Positions 7,951 through 19,275 are shown, counted from the first letter of the stretch. The stretch: 64,000 nucleotides of DNA from Streptomyces fradiae (GCF_041270065.1 NZ_CP065958.1:7254001-7318000); one strand, 5' to 3'. Translations and numbers: made by a program. The notes: generated from the letters alone by a model not told the origin.

Positions 7951-8670
7951 ATGGCTCTGGCAACGAAGTCCGCACGGCAGACCGCCCCACCCCCCGCCCC
8001 CACCCGCGGCTTCTGGGCGTCGACCCTCGGCAAGAAGACCGTGATGGCCGTGAGCGGCCTGATCATGCTCGCCTACCTCGTCGCGCACGTCGCGGGCAAC
8101 CTCAAGATCTTCTTCGGCCCCGAGGAGTTCAACGGCTACGGCCACTGGCTGCGCGTCATGGGCGCCCCCGTCCTGCACCACCAGTGGGGCCTCTGGATCG
8201 CCCGGATCACGCTGCTCACCGCCGTCGTCGCGCACGCGGTCTCCGCGTACCAGCTCAGCCGCCGCGACCTCAAGGCCCGCCCCACCCGCTACGCGCACCG
8301 GCGCAAGGGCTCCTCCTACGCCACCCGCACCATGCGCTGGGGCGGCGTCATCCTCGGCCTCTTCATCGTCTGGCACGTCCTCGACCTCACCGCCGGCACC
8401 GTCCACACCGGCGGTTTCGAGGACGGCAAGCCCTACCAGAACGTGATCGACACCTTCTCCACCTGGTACGGCAACGTCATCTACATCGTCGCCATGCTCG
8501 CCGTGGGCCTCCACGTCCGGCACGGCTTCTGGAGCGCCGCCCAGACCCTCGGCGTCGGCAACGCCCGCCGCGAACGAGCCCTGAAATTCCTGGCGAACGC
8601 CCTCGCCCTCGTGCTGACCGCGGGCTTCATCGCCGTCCCCGTCGGCGTCATGACCGGAGTGGTGAACTGA
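7951..8670 (+). CDS. sdhC: Succinate dehydrogenase cytochrome b subunit
   Basis: 239 residues, the single large membrane-anchor subunit of the type found with menaquinone-linked succinate dehydrogenases. Five hydrophobic segments can be traced ([89 protein letters not shown]). They carry histidines suited to ligate two hemes (AHVAGN, AHAVS, WHVLDL, LHVRHG). It anchors SdhAB and passes electrons to quinone. It is first in a tight sdhCAB operon, 2 bases before sdhA. In S. coelicolor the equivalent set is SCO0922-0924, from memory. Confidence 0.93.
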   Translation: MALATKSARQTAPPPAPTRGFWASTLGKKTVMAVSGLIMLAYLVAHVAGNLKIFFGPEEFNGYGHWLRVMGAPVLHHQWGLWIARITLLTAVVAHAVSAYQLSRRDLKARPTRYAHRRKGSSYATRTMRWGGVILGLFIVWHVLDLTAGTVHTGGFEDGKPYQNVIDTFSTWYGNVIYIVAMLAVGLHVRHGFWSAAQTLGVGNARRERALKFLANALALVLTAGFIAVPVGVMTGVVN

Positions 8671-8672
8671 CC

Positions 8673-10624
<1,952 letters not shown>

Positions 10625-10628
<4 letters not shown>

Positions 10629-11374
10629 GGCTGAACCTGCGCGTCTGGCGCCAGCAGAACGGCGTCGCCGAGGGCGCCATGGCCACCTACGAGGTCGACG
10701 GCATCTCGCCCGACATGTCCTTCCTGGAGATGCTGGACACCCTCAACGAGGAGCTGATCCTGCGCGGCGAGGACCCCGTCGCCTTCGACCACGACTGCCG
10801 CGAGGGCATCTGCGGCGCCTGCAGCCTCGTCATCAACGGCGACGCCCACGGCCCCGAGCGCACCACCTCCTGCCAGCTGCACATGCGGTCCTTCCGCGAC
10901 GGCGACACCATCGACGTCGAGCCCTGGCGGGCCGCCGCCTTCCCGGTCGTCAAGGACCTGGTCGTCGACCGCTCCGCCTTCGACCGGATCATCCAGGCCG
11001 GCGGTTACGTCAGCGTCCCCACCGGCTCCGCGCCCGAGGCGCACGCCACCCCGGTCCCCAAGGCCGACGCCGACCTCGCCTTCGAGCACGCCGAGTGCAT
11101 CGGCTGCGGCGCCTGCGTCGCGGCCTGCCCCAACGGCTCCGCCATGCTGTTCACCTCGGCCAAGGTCAACCATCTGAACGTGCTGCCGCAGGGCGCGCCC
11201 GAGCGGGAGACCCGGGTCCTCGACATGGTCGCCCAGATGGACGCCGAGGGCTTCGGCGGCTGCACGCTCACCGGCGAGTGCGCCACCGCCTGCCCCAAGG
11301 GCATCCCGCTGCCCTCGATCGCCGCCATGAACAAGGAGTGGCTGCGGGCCCGCCGCAAGGCCGCCCGCTCCTAG
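10625..11374 (+). CDS. sdhB: Succinate dehydrogenase iron-sulfur subunit
   Basis: 249 residues. The N-terminal ferredoxin-like domain holds the 2Fe-2S ligands ([12 protein letters not shown], later SCQLHMR). The C-terminal domain holds the 4Fe-4S and 3Fe-4S ligands ([17 protein letters not shown] and [16 protein letters not shown]). It carries electrons from the SdhA flavin to the SdhC hemes and quinone. The start overlaps the sdhA stop. It is the last gene of the operon; only 17 bases separate it from the convergent response-regulator gene, and no clear terminator was seen between them. Confidence 0.95.
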
Positions 11375-11391
11375 CCCTCAGCCCTCAGCCC

Positions 11392-12036
11392 TCACCGGCG
11401 CAGGTACGCGAGGACGGCGAGCACCCGCCGGTTGTCGTCGGCCGACGGCTCGATCCGAAGCTTCCCGAAGATGCCCGCCGTGTGCTTCGCCACCGCGCTC
11501 TCACTGATGTGGAGCGCGGTGGCGACCGCCGCGTTCGACCGGCCCTCCGCCATCAGCCGCAGCACCTCGTGCTCGCGCGGGGTGAGCGCGGCCGTGTTCC
11601 CGCGCGCGTCGCTGCGGGCGAGCAGCCGGGCCACCACCTGCGGGTCGAGCACCGTGCCGCCCGCGGCCACCGTCCGTACCGCGTCGACGAATTGAGCGGT
11701 GTGCGTCACCCGGTCCTTCAGGAGATAGCCGACGGCGCCCTCCCCGCCGGCCAGCAACTCCTGCGCGTACAACTGCTCCACGTACTGCGACAGGATGAGG
11801 ACCGGGAACCCCGGCCGCTCCCGGCGCGCGTCCAGGGCGGCCCGCAGCCCCTCGTCGGTGAAGCCCGGCGGCAGCCGGATGTCGATCACGGCCACGTCCG
11901 GGCGCTCCTCGCGCAGGGCGCGGACCAGGGCGGGATGGTTGTCGACGGCGGCGACCACCTCACAGCCGTGCTCCTCCAGGGTGCGGGTCAGCCCGTCCCG
12001 GAGGAGGAAGAGGTCTTCGGCGAGGACGACGCGCAC
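11392..12036 (-). CDS. NarL/FixJ-type response regulator
   Basis: 214 residues. The receiver domain (1-120) has the acidic pocket VLAED and the phosphorylation aspartate in VAVIDIRLPPG, with a conserved lysine in YLLKDRV. The LuxR-type helix-turn-helix follows (LTPREHEVLRLMAEGRSNAAVATALHI, given here only as a landmark near residues 150-176). The start ATG lies inside the 3' end of the kinase gene (49-base overlap, different frame), so the pair is tightly coupled. It is the output partner of the adjacent histidine kinase; target genes are unknown, although the co-transcribed membrane protease is an obvious candidate. Confidence 0.93.
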   Translation of the reverse strand: MRVVLAEDLFLLRDGLTRTLEEHGCEVVAAVDNHPALVRALREERPDVAVIDIRLPPGFTDEGLRAALDARRERPGFPVLILSQYVEQLYAQELLAGGEGAVGYLLKDRVTHTAQFVDAVRTVAAGGTVLDPQVVARLLARSDARGNTAALTPREHEVLRLMAEGRSNAAVATALHISESAVAKHTAGIFGKLRIEPSADDNRRVLAVLAYLRR

Positions 12037-13274
12037 GGTATCTCCAGGGTCGCGAGGGTGGGGCCGCCCGGCGGACTGTCCAGGGCGAGGGTTCCGTCGA
12101 AGGCGCGCAGCCGGCGCCGCACACCGTGCAGACCGCCGCCGTCCCCGTCCGCGGCATAGGCCGCGCCGCCGTGCCCGTCGTCGGCGACGGTCACCCGCAA
12201 CAGCCCGTCGGCGCCGCCGGTGTGCGTGAGGACGATCCGGACCTCGCGGGCGCCGGCGTGCTTGGCCGCGTTGGCGAGGAGTTCGGCCACCGCGAAGTAG
12301 GCCGCGGACTCCACGGCCGCCGGCAGCCGGCCCGGCGGCAGACCGGCGGTGTCCACCGCCACGTCGAGGAAGGAGTCGAGGGCCAGCGACCGCACCGCGT
12401 CACCCAGCCCCCGGTCGGCCAGGACCGGCGGCAGGATCCCGTGCACCAGCTCCCGCAGATCCCCGAGCGCCCGCTCGGACACCTCCCGCGCGTCCGCGAG
12501 CAGCGCCCGCGCGGCGGCCGGATCCTCGTCGAGCCGCCGGGCCGCCTCCGCCAGGGTCATCCCGAGCGCCACGAGCCGCGCCTGCGCCCCGTCATGCAAG
12601 TCCCGCTCGATCCGCCGCAGTTCGGCCGCCTGGAAGTCGAGCGCGTCGGCCCGGGTTCCGGTCAGCTGGTCGATCCGGCGGGCGAGCACCGTCTCGTACG
12701 GTACGGAGAGCGCGCGCCGGCTCCAACGGGCGTACCCGGCCAGCGTCCACGGCGCCAGTGCCACCGAGCCCGCGACGAAGCCGAGCCCGAGCAGCGCCGC
12801 AGCGACCGCGGTGGCGGGGGAGACCACCGGCACGAAGGCGTACCAGTTGCCGTCCCCCAACTCCCGCCACACGAACGGCTGGACCACCGCGCCGAACACC
12901 CCGAACCAGAACAGCGAGAGCGGCACCGCGACGAGCAGACCGCCGGTCAGCGGCTCCAGCCACGCCCAGCGCAGATCCCGCCAGAAGCCCTCGTCGCCGA
13001 GGACGGCCCTGGCCGTACGGGGGAGGGATCCCGGGGCGGCGATGTCGATCCCCGACCAGCGGGCGAGCCGGGCCCGCCGCGCGTCGGAGCGGCGGCGCAG
13101 GGCGGCCGCCACCGGCGGCAGCAGCGGAAAGCCGAGCCCGACCGGCAGCAGGAGCAGCGCGAACACCACCCCGCTCCCGTACAGGGGGAGGACGAGTGTG
13201 CGCAGCGACACCCGCTGGCAGCGGACCAGCGCCGTCCAGGCGCCCCGCACTCTCCCCACCCGTCGTTCCCCCAT
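11988..13274 (-). CDS. Sensor histidine kinase, HisKA_3 type
   Basis: 428 residues. The N-terminal half is membranous (VLPLYGSGVVFALLLLPVGL; LLVAVPLSLFWFGVFGAVV; a pair near 165-195). The phosphorylation site is in RRIERDLHDGAQARL, the usual HisKA_3 box. ATP-binding landmarks are ELLANAAKHAGA (N box) and VTVADDGHGG (G box). The extreme C-terminus is a Ser/Lys-rich tail translated out of frame across the start of the response-regulator gene. One base separates its start from the stop of the protease gene upstream, so the three form one operon. The signal is unknown; the large membrane part suggests it senses the envelope. Confidence 0.92.
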   Translation of the reverse strand: MGERRVGRVRGAWTALVRCQRVSLRTLVLPLYGSGVVFALLLLPVGLGFPLLPPVAAALRRRSDARRARLARWSGIDIAAPGSLPRTARAVLGDEGFWRDLRWAWLEPLTGGLLVAVPLSLFWFGVFGAVVQPFVWRELGDGNWYAFVPVVSPATAVAAALLGLGFVAGSVALAPWTLAGYARWSRRALSVPYETVLARRIDQLTGTRADALDFQAAELRRIERDLHDGAQARLVALGMTLAEAARRLDEDPAAARALLADAREVSERALGDLRELVHGILPPVLADRGLGDAVRSLALDSFLDVAVDTAGLPPGRLPAAVESAAYFAVAELLANAAKHAGAREVRIVLTHTGGADGLLRVTVADDGHGGAAYAADGDGGGLHGVRRRLRAFDGTLALDSPPGGPTLATLEIPCASSSPKTSSSSGTG

Positions 13275-13275
13275 G

Positions 13276-14055
13276 TCAGAGCGCGCCCCGCCGCGCCGCC
13301 ACGATGGTATCCAGCGGCGCCCGCCGCCCGGCCGCCACCACCCACGGCACCGCCGCGACCAGGCACGCGAGACCGAACAGCACCATCGGCGCCGCCGCCC
13401 CCGACTCCTCGTCCATGAACAGCAGCATCCCCAGGTTCACCAGCGTGTGGAAGCCGCCCGCGAGCAGCAGCCGGTTCGCCCGGATCCGCTCCAGACCGAG
13501 GCCGAGCACCACCGACATCGCCACCGTCGCCACCAAGAACCCCGCCGCGTACGCCGGCGTCTCGGCGAACACCCCCACGTGCCACACCCCCCACACCGCA
13601 CCGACCAGGACGGAGGCCACCCACGGGCCGAACCGGGCGCCCAGCAGCGGCTGGAGGAAGCAGCGCCAGCCGATCTCCTCCCCGCAGGCGCCGACCAGCT
13701 GCGCCGCCACGACCAGCGCGAAGGGGTGGGCGAGGCTCCGGGGATCGGTGAACCCGGGACCGCCGGTCCACAACGCGTACGCTCCCGCCGCAAGGCCGAT
13801 GATCAACGGCGCCGTGAGCAGCAGCCCCAGGCCCCGCGCGCGGCCCCCGCGTGCCGGCAGCGTCCCGGCGAGCCGGTCCCGGATCCGCCCCGGCCACAGC
13901 AGGGCCACCGCCAGGACCCCAGCCGCCGGCCCGAACTGGGTCAGCTGCACCACCTCGGCGGGCACCCCCGTCGCCGGCTGCACCGCCCCGAGCAGCCCCG
14001 CCGCCACGAATGCGACAGCGAGGAACACCCCCGTCTCCGCCTTCCACACCCGCAT
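13276..14055 (-). CDS. CPBP-family intramembrane metalloprotease
   Basis: 259 residues from the ATG at 14053-14055, which has GGAGG upstream at good spacing; an in-frame ATG at 14086-14088 lacks such a site. The protein is almost wholly membranous. It has the three Rce1/CPBP metal and active-site motifs: GEEIGWR (EExxxR), WHVGV, and FHTLVNL. Bacterial members cut peptides or pheromones inside the membrane or act in bacteriocin immunity; no peptide gene was seen nearby. It is the first gene of a three-gene operon with a two-component system, which suggests signalling coupled to membrane proteolysis, but that link is inference. Confidence 0.87.
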   Translation of the reverse strand: MRVWKAETGVFLAVAFVAAGLLGAVQPATGVPAEVVQLTQFGPAAGVLAVALLWPGRIRDRLAGTLPARGGRARGLGLLLTAPLIIGLAAGAYALWTGGPGFTDPRSLAHPFALVVAAQLVGACGEEIGWRCFLQPLLGARFGPWVASVLVGAVWGVWHVGVFAETPAYAAGFLVATVAMSVVLGLGLERIRANRLLLAGGFHTLVNLGMLLFMDEESGAAAPMVLFGLACLVAAVPWVVAAGRRAPLDTIVAARRGAL

Positions 14056-14192
14056 GCCCCTCGGCCTCCCCGTCGTCCGGCTTCTCATCGGTCGACGTCG
14101 ACTCTGCCGTCGGGAGCGGGCCCGGACACTGCCTCCAGGTGCCGGATCGGGGTGTACCTACCTACACCCGGAAGGGATGTAAGAGTCCGGGC

Positions 14193-15047
14193 TCAGGCGC
14201 CGACGGCGCGCAGGGTGCCCGGACGGCGGCCCATCAGGCCGTCGAGCGCCGACTCCGACGCCTCGTCGGCCGGCAGGTACACCACGAGGTGCTGGGCGTC
14301 CGTCTCGGTCGGCTCCAGCACCTCGTACGCGAGGCGCAGCTCACCCGCCTCCGGATGTACGAAGCGGTCCACGCCGGAGCGGGAGGGTACGGGCGCGGGC
14401 GCGTCGAGCCGCGAGGAGAAGGCCGGGCCGGCGGTCACCGTCAGCTCCTGGACCAGCTCGGCCATGTGCGGATCGTTCCGGGTGATCGACAGCTGCAGCC
14501 CCGCCACCTGCTGGTCCGCCACCCGGTCCCAGTCCGGGTAGACCGTACGGGCCCTGGGGTCGGTGAAGACGAAACGCGGCAGGCTCGGCCGGTCGTCGTC
14601 GAGCAGACCCACGGGGCCGGCGAGCCGGGCGTAGCCGTCGGTGTGCGCCACGACCTCGCCCAGCATGTTCAGAACCACCGCCGGGGTCGGGCCGAGCCGG
14701 TCGAGCAGGGCCCGGACCGTGGCCCGCACCTCCTGCGCCGGGGCGGGCGCCCGGGTGCAGATGTGGTGGTGGGAGCCCGACTTCATCAGGTTCCGCAGGT
14801 GCAGCCGGGCTTCGAGCGGCAGCCGCAGGGCCTCGCTCAGGGCGCCGAGCACCTGCGGCGAGGGGTTGCGGTCCCGGCCCTGTTCCAGGCGGGCCAGATA
14901 CTCCACGCTGATCCCCGCCAGCATGGCCAGCTCCGCCCGGCGCAGTCCCGGGGTGCGCCGCCTCGGGCCCGCCGGGAGGCCGGCCTCGGCGGGGGGCACG
15001 GCCTCACGACGGGCGCGCAGGAACGCGCCCAGCTCGTTGTCGCTCAT
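14193..15047 (-). CDS. XRE-family regulator with MmyB-like ligand domain
   Basis: 284 residues. The N-terminal helix-turn-helix (LGAFLRARREAV to ISVEYLARLEQGRD) has the RTPGLRRAELAMLAGIS core of the MmyB subgroup. The C-terminal part (about 105-270) matches the MmyB-like ligand-binding domain (PAVVLNMLGEVVAHT, WDRVADQQVAGL, DRFVHPEAGELRL). Homologues often control a single adjacent oxidoreductase or small-molecule-responsive gene. Here it diverges from a YceI gene across a gap with a tandem 15-bp repeat that may be its operator. The ligand is unknown. Confidence 0.9.
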   Translation of the reverse strand: MSDNELGAFLRARREAVPPAEAGLPAGPRRRTPGLRRAELAMLAGISVEYLARLEQGRDRNPSPQVLGALSEALRLPLEARLHLRNLMKSGSHHHICTRAPAPAQEVRATVRALLDRLGPTPAVVLNMLGEVVAHTDGYARLAGPVGLLDDDRPSLPRFVFTDPRARTVYPDWDRVADQQVAGLQLSITRNDPHMAELVQELTVTAGPAFSSRLDAPAPVPSRSGVDRFVHPEAGELRLAYEVLEPTETDAQHLVVYLPADEASESALDGLMGRRPGTLRAVGA

Positions 15048-15088
15048 CGGTCCAGCGTACGGGCGCGGCCGCGGGCGAGGGTGGCCCT

Positions 15089-15133
15089 GTCACTACCAGG
15101 CTCGTCACTACCAGGCTCCGTACTACCCGTCTC
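15089..15133. repeat. Tandem 15-bp repeat in the XRE/yceI gap (possible operators)
   Basis: GTCACTACCAGGCTC occurs twice in immediate tandem (15089-15103 and 15104-15118), followed after one base by a diverged copy GTACTACCCGTCTC (15120-15133). The array lies between the divergent XRE and YceI genes, 42 bases upstream of the XRE start and 45 bases upstream of the YceI start. It is well placed for regulator binding in direct-repeat mode. Confidence 0.55.
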
Positions 15134-15178
15134 GGCACGGCCTTCCTCCGGCCCCGGCGGCGCGGCAGCGTGGGTGCC

Positions 15179-15742
15179 ATGACCACCGAATCCCGCCCCA
15201 CCACGCCCGCCACGCCCACCGTCCTGCCGCTCGCCCCGGGCCGCTGGGCCTTCGACCCGCTGCACTCCGCCGTCGGCTTCACCATCCGCCACTTCGGGAT
15301 CTCCAAGGTGCGCGGCCGCTTCAACGAGCTCCAGGCCGAGCTGGTCGTCGGCGACACCCTGGAGACCTCCTCGATCACCGCGACCGTGGCGCTCGCCTCC
15401 GTCGACACCGGCAACCCGGACCGGGACGCCCACGTCCGCGCCGCCGACCTGCTCGACGTCGAGAAGCGGCCCACGATGACCTTCCGCTCCACCCGGATCG
15501 CCGGGGACGGCGAGGAGTGGACCCTGGAGGGCGAGCTCACCATCGGCGACGTCACCCGGCCGATCGTCTTCGACGTCGAGTTCGGCGGGGTCGTCGACAA
15601 CCCGGTGGACGGGCACCAGCACGCCGGCTTCGACGCCACCGGCGAGTTCCGGCGCAGCGACTACGGCCTGGACTTCGCGCCCGGCGTCCTCGGCGACGTC
15701 ATCAAGGTCACCCTCGAGGTGCAGTTCCTCGACCCCCGCTGA
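15179..15742 (+). CDS. YceI-family lipid-binding-type protein
   Basis: 187 residues from the ATG at 15179; an in-frame GTG three codons earlier is possible. The sequence shows the YceI lipocalin-like barrel: GRWAFDPLHSAVGFTIRHFG, SKVRGRFNE, the central HVRAADLLDVEKRPTMTFRS, ELTIGDVTRPIVFDVEF, and FRRSDYGLDF. Related proteins bind isoprenoid chains. No signal peptide is visible, so it is probably cytoplasmic, as in many Streptomyces copies. The divergent XRE regulator and the repeat array suggest dedicated control. Confidence 0.92.
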   Translation: MTTESRPTTPATPTVLPLAPGRWAFDPLHSAVGFTIRHFGISKVRGRFNELQAELVVGDTLETSSITATVALASVDTGNPDRDAHVRAADLLDVEKRPTMTFRSTRIAGDGEEWTLEGELTIGDVTRPIVFDVEFGGVVDNPVDGHQHAGFDATGEFRRSDYGLDFAPGVLGDVIKVTLEVQFLDPR

Positions 15743-15795
15743 CCACCGGTACCTCCGGTGATCGCCGGTGACCTCCGGCGGGGAGTCCAGGGGCT

Positions 15796-18198
15796 TCAGA
15801 GCCCGAGCCGGGCCGCGAGGAACCGCGCGGTCCGGCTCCCCGGCGTCCGGGCCACCTCCGCCGGGGTCCCCTCGGCCACGATCCGGCCGCCCTCCGCGCC
15901 GCCGCCCGGCCCCAGGTCGAGCACCCGGTCGGCGGTGGCCACCACGTCCATGTCGTGCTCGACCACGACCACCGTGTGCCCGGCGTCGGCGAGCCCGTGC
16001 AGCTGCCGCATCAGCACCTCCACGTCCGCCGGGTGCAGCCCGGTCGTCGGCTCGTCCAGGACGTACAGGGTGTGCGCGCGGCGCGGTCGCTGCAGCTCGG
16101 CGGCGAGCTTGATGCGCTGGGCCTCGCCGCCGGACAGTTCGGTGGCCGGCTGCCCGAGCCGCAGATAGCCGAGGCCGACGTCGAGCAGGGTGCGCAGCGC
16201 GCGGGCCGCCGCCGGGACGTCGGCGAAGAAGTCGCCGGCCGCCTCCACCGTCAGGTCGAGCACCTCCGCGATGGTCAGCCCGCGCAGCCGCACCTGAAGG
16301 GTCTCCGGGTTGTAGCGGGCCCCCTGACAGTCCGGGCACGGCGCGTACGTGCTCGGCAGGAACAGCAGCTCCACCGAGACGAAGCCCTCGCCCTGACAGG
16401 TCTCACAGCGCCCGCCGGGCACATTGAAGGAGAACCGCCCCGCCTTGTAGCCGCGCTCCCGGGCCTCCTCCGTCTCCGTGAACAGCTTGCGCACCACGTC
16501 GAACAGGCCCGTGTACGTGGCGAGGTTGGAGCGCGGGGTCCGGCCGATCGGCTTCTGATCCACCGTCACCACCCGGCTCACGTCGCCGTTTTCCTCGGCC
16601 GTCTCGGTGAGCGCCCCGACCAGCGTCGACTTGCCCGACCCGGACACCCCGGTCACCGCCGTGAGCACCCCCAGCGGGAACACGGCCTCCAGACCGTCGA
16701 GGTTGTGCCGGGTCACCGGCCCGACCGTCAGCTCCCCGGACGGCGTGCGCACCGCCCGGTCCGGCACCGGCTCCGGGTCGAAGAGGAAACGACGGGTCGC
16801 CGACCCGGCCACCTCCGCGAGCGCCGCCGGCGGCCCGCTGTGCAGCACCCGCCCGCCGTGCTCGCCCGCCCGCGGCCCCACGTCCACCAGCCAGTCGGCG
16901 TGCCGCACCACGTCCAGATGGTGCTCGACCACGAACACCGTGTTCCCCGCCGCCTTCAGCCGGTCGAGGACCACGAGCAGCGCCTCCGTGTCGGCCGGGT
17001 GCAGTCCGGCGGACGGCTCGTCGAGCACGTACACCACCCCGAAGAGACCGGCGCGCAGCTGGGTGGCGAGCCGCAGCCGCTGCAGCTCCCCGTTGGACAG
17101 CGTCGGCGTCGCCCGGTCCAGGCTCAGATAGCCGAGGCCCAGCTCGGTCACCGTCGCGATCCGCGCCACCAGGTCCTCGGTGAGCACCCGCGCCGTCTCC
17201 GAGCCCTCGTGCGCCGCCAGCGTCCGGGCGAGCGCCGTCAGCGGCAGCCCCGCGAGCTCCGCGATCGTGCGTCCCGCGAAGGTCACCGCCAGCGCCTCGG
17301 GCCGCAGCCGGCTGCCTCCGCACACCGGGCACGGCGCGCTGGTCAGGAACCGTTCGGCCTTCGCCCGCAGCGTGGCGCTCTTCGAGTCGGAGAAGGTGTG
17401 CAGCACATAGCGCCGGGCGCTCATGTACGTGCCCTGGTACGGGCGTTGGATCCGGTTCGCCTCCCGCACCGGGTGGACGGTCACCACCGGCTGCTCGTCC
17501 GTGAACAGGATCCACTCCCGGTCCTTCGGATCGAGCTCCCGCCACGGCCGGTCCACGTCGTGGCCGAGGGTGTCGAGCACGTCCCGCAGGTTCTTGCCCT
17601 GCCAGGCCCCCGGCCAGGCCGCGATCGCGCCCTCGCGGATCGACAACCCCGGGTCCGGCACGAGCAGTTCCTCGCTCGTCTCGTGCACCCGGCCGAGCCC
17701 GTGGCACGAAGGGCACGCCCCGGCCGCCGTGTTGGGCGAGAAGGCGTCCGAGTCGAGCCGCTCCGCCCCCGGCGGATAGGCGCCCGCGCGGGAGAACAGC
17801 ATCCGCAGCGAGTTGGAGAGGGTGGTCACCGTGCCCACCGACGAGCGCGCGTTGGGCGCCGCCCGCCGCTGCTCCAGGGACACCGCCGGCGGCAGCCCCG
17901 TGATCTCCCCGACCTTCGGCGCCCCGACCTGGTGGATGAGCCGCCGGGCGTACGGCGCCACCGACTCGAAGTAGCGGCGCTGCGCCTCCGCGTAGATCGT
18001 GCCGAACGCCAGCGACGACTTGCCCGAACCCGACACCCCCGTGAACACGGTGAGCGCGTCGCGCGGGATGTCCACGTCGACCCCGCGCAGATTGTGCTCC
18101 CGGGCGCCCCGCACCCGTACGAACGGATCATGAGGGGCGGCGGGGCCGGGGGAGAAGGTGTCGGTGCCGTGGTCGGTGCCGGTTTCGGTGTCGTGCAT
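15796..18198 (-). CDS. UvrA-like ABC-ATPase (UvrA2 / drug-resistance type)
   Basis: 800 residues, shorter than canonical UvrA (about 940-1000). Two ATP-binding halves are present: Walker A motifs GVSGSGKSSLAFG (near 52-64) and GVSGSGKSTLVG, signatures TLSNGELQRLRLA and ELSGGEAQRIKLA, Walker B YVLDEPSAGLHP and YVLDEPTTGLHP. Zinc-type cysteine pairs are visible (CPSCHGLG, CPVCGG, CETCQGEG, CPDCQG). The shorter length fits the UvrA2 group, which lacks the UvrB-interaction region and is linked to drug or damage tolerance rather than core excision repair. The first signature has SNGE for SGGE. Ten bases separate its start from the LLM oxidoreductase stop, so both are likely co-transcribed. Confidence 0.88.
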   Translation of the reverse strand: MHDTETGTDHGTDTFSPGPAAPHDPFVRVRGAREHNLRGVDVDIPRDALTVFTGVSGSGKSSLAFGTIYAEAQRRYFESVAPYARRLIHQVGAPKVGEITGLPPAVSLEQRRAAPNARSSVGTVTTLSNSLRMLFSRAGAYPPGAERLDSDAFSPNTAAGACPSCHGLGRVHETSEELLVPDPGLSIREGAIAAWPGAWQGKNLRDVLDTLGHDVDRPWRELDPKDREWILFTDEQPVVTVHPVREANRIQRPYQGTYMSARRYVLHTFSDSKSATLRAKAERFLTSAPCPVCGGSRLRPEALAVTFAGRTIAELAGLPLTALARTLAAHEGSETARVLTEDLVARIATVTELGLGYLSLDRATPTLSNGELQRLRLATQLRAGLFGVVYVLDEPSAGLHPADTEALLVVLDRLKAAGNTVFVVEHHLDVVRHADWLVDVGPRAGEHGGRVLHSGPPAALAEVAGSATRRFLFDPEPVPDRAVRTPSGELTVGPVTRHNLDGLEAVFPLGVLTAVTGVSGSGKSTLVGALTETAEENGDVSRVVTVDQKPIGRTPRSNLATYTGLFDVVRKLFTETEEARERGYKAGRFSFNVPGGRCETCQGEGFVSVELLFLPSTYAPCPDCQGARYNPETLQVRLRGLTIAEVLDLTVEAAGDFFADVPAAARALRTLLDVGLGYLRLGQPATELSGGEAQRIKLAAELQRPRRAHTLYVLDEPTTGLHPADVEVLMRQLHGLADAGHTVVVVEHDMDVVATADRVLDLGPGGGAEGGRIVAEGTPAEVARTPGSRTARFLAARLGL

Positions 18199-18207
18199 CC
18201 GCCGATT

Positions 18208-19275
18208 CTATGGGCGGCTTGCCTCGTTTGCCCTGGTCAGCCCCGCCGGTGCGGTCAGCCCGGCCAGCCGGGCCAGCGCACGGTACGAGTCGAGCAGCGC
18301 GACCCGGTCGTGGGTGCTCGTCGTCACCAGGACCTCCTGTGCGCCCGTCTCCTCGACCGCCCGCGCCAGCTGCTCGGCGACCTGCTCCTCGGTGCCGTAC
18401 ACATGCCCGCCGAGCCCCGCCTCGTAGAAACCGCGCTGCTTCTCCGACATCGGCAGCTCCTCGATCCGCTCCGGCGGCAGCAGCGGCGGGAAGACGCCGA
18501 CCGTCCGCGCGTACGCCAGCGACCAGGCCTCCGGCATCAGCAGCCGCCGGGCCCGCTCCTCGCTGCCGGCCACCACGACCGTGCCCGCGACCGTCACATA
18601 CGGCTCGGCCGACCACGCCGAGGGGACGAACGCGGACCGGTAGGTCTCCACCGCCTCGCGCAGCCGCGCCCGGCCGCGCAGGTCGCCGATCACCAGCGGA
18701 AGCCCGGCCGCCGCCGCGATCGCCGCGCCCTCGCCGGTCGCGAGTACGTACGGCGGCACCCGCAGGCCCTCCGCGGGCCGGGCGTGCACCTGCGGATACG
18801 CGCTCTGGGTGCCGGTGAACCAGCCGAGCAGCTCGTCCAGTTGCTCCGCGAACCGGTCCGCGTCCTCCTTGTCCCGGCCGAGCGCCCGCCGGATGCCGTC
18901 GGTGAAACCGACCGAACGGCCGAGCCCCATGTCGATCCGCCCCGGGAACAGCGACTCCAGGACCCCGAACTGCTCCGCCACCACCATCGGCTGGTGGTTC
19001 GGCAGCATCACCCCGCCGGTCCCCACCCGGATCCGCGAGGTCGCCCCGGCGACGGCCGCCGCAAGGACGGTCGGCGCGGACCCGGCCACCCCCGGCACGC
19101 TGTGGTGCTCCGCGACCCAGAAGCGGTGGTAGCCCAGCGCCTCCACCTCCCGGGCCAGGTCCACCGTGTCGCGCAGCGCCCGGCCGGGATCCTCGCCGTC
19201 CCGCGTACGGGAGCGGTCGAGCACCGAGAAGCGGATGCCGCGGAGTGCCTCGGAGGGCGTCGTCAAGCTGCTCAC
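18208..19275 (-). CDS. LLM-class flavin-dependent oxidoreductase
   Basis: 355 residues with a GTG start at 19273-19275. Landmarks of the luciferase-like monooxygenase fold are FSVLDRSRT at the start, EALGYHRFWVAEHHSVPGVA, IRVGTGGVMLPNHQPMVVAE, and ESLFPGRIDMGLGRSVGFTD. These fit the MsnO8 / YhbW type of small LLM proteins, which use FMN or F420. The substrate is not predictable. It is upstream of, and probably transcribed with, the UvrA-like gene, which may point to a shared role in tolerance of a reactive or drug-like compound. Confidence 0.9.
   Translation of the reverse strand: MSSLTTPSEALRGIRFSVLDRSRTRDGEDPGRALRDTVDLAREVEALGYHRFWVAEHHSVPGVAGSAPTVLAAAVAGATSRIRVGTGGVMLPNHQPMVVAEQFGVLESLFPGRIDMGLGRSVGFTDGIRRALGRDKEDADRFAEQLDELLGWFTGTQSAYPQVHARPAEGLRVPPYVLATGEGAAIAAAAGLPLVIGDLRGRARLREAVETYRSAFVPSAWSAEPYVTVAGTVVVAGSEERARRLLMPEAWSLAYARTVGVFPPLLPPERIEELPMSEKQRGFYEAGLGGHVYGTEEQVAEQLARAVEETGAQEVLVTTSTHDRVALLDSYRALARLAGLTAPAGLTRANEASRP

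Noticed and set aside
15796..18198. Canonical uvrA
   Set aside because: At 800 residues it is too short for the housekeeping excinuclease subunit and looks like the UvrA2 group.
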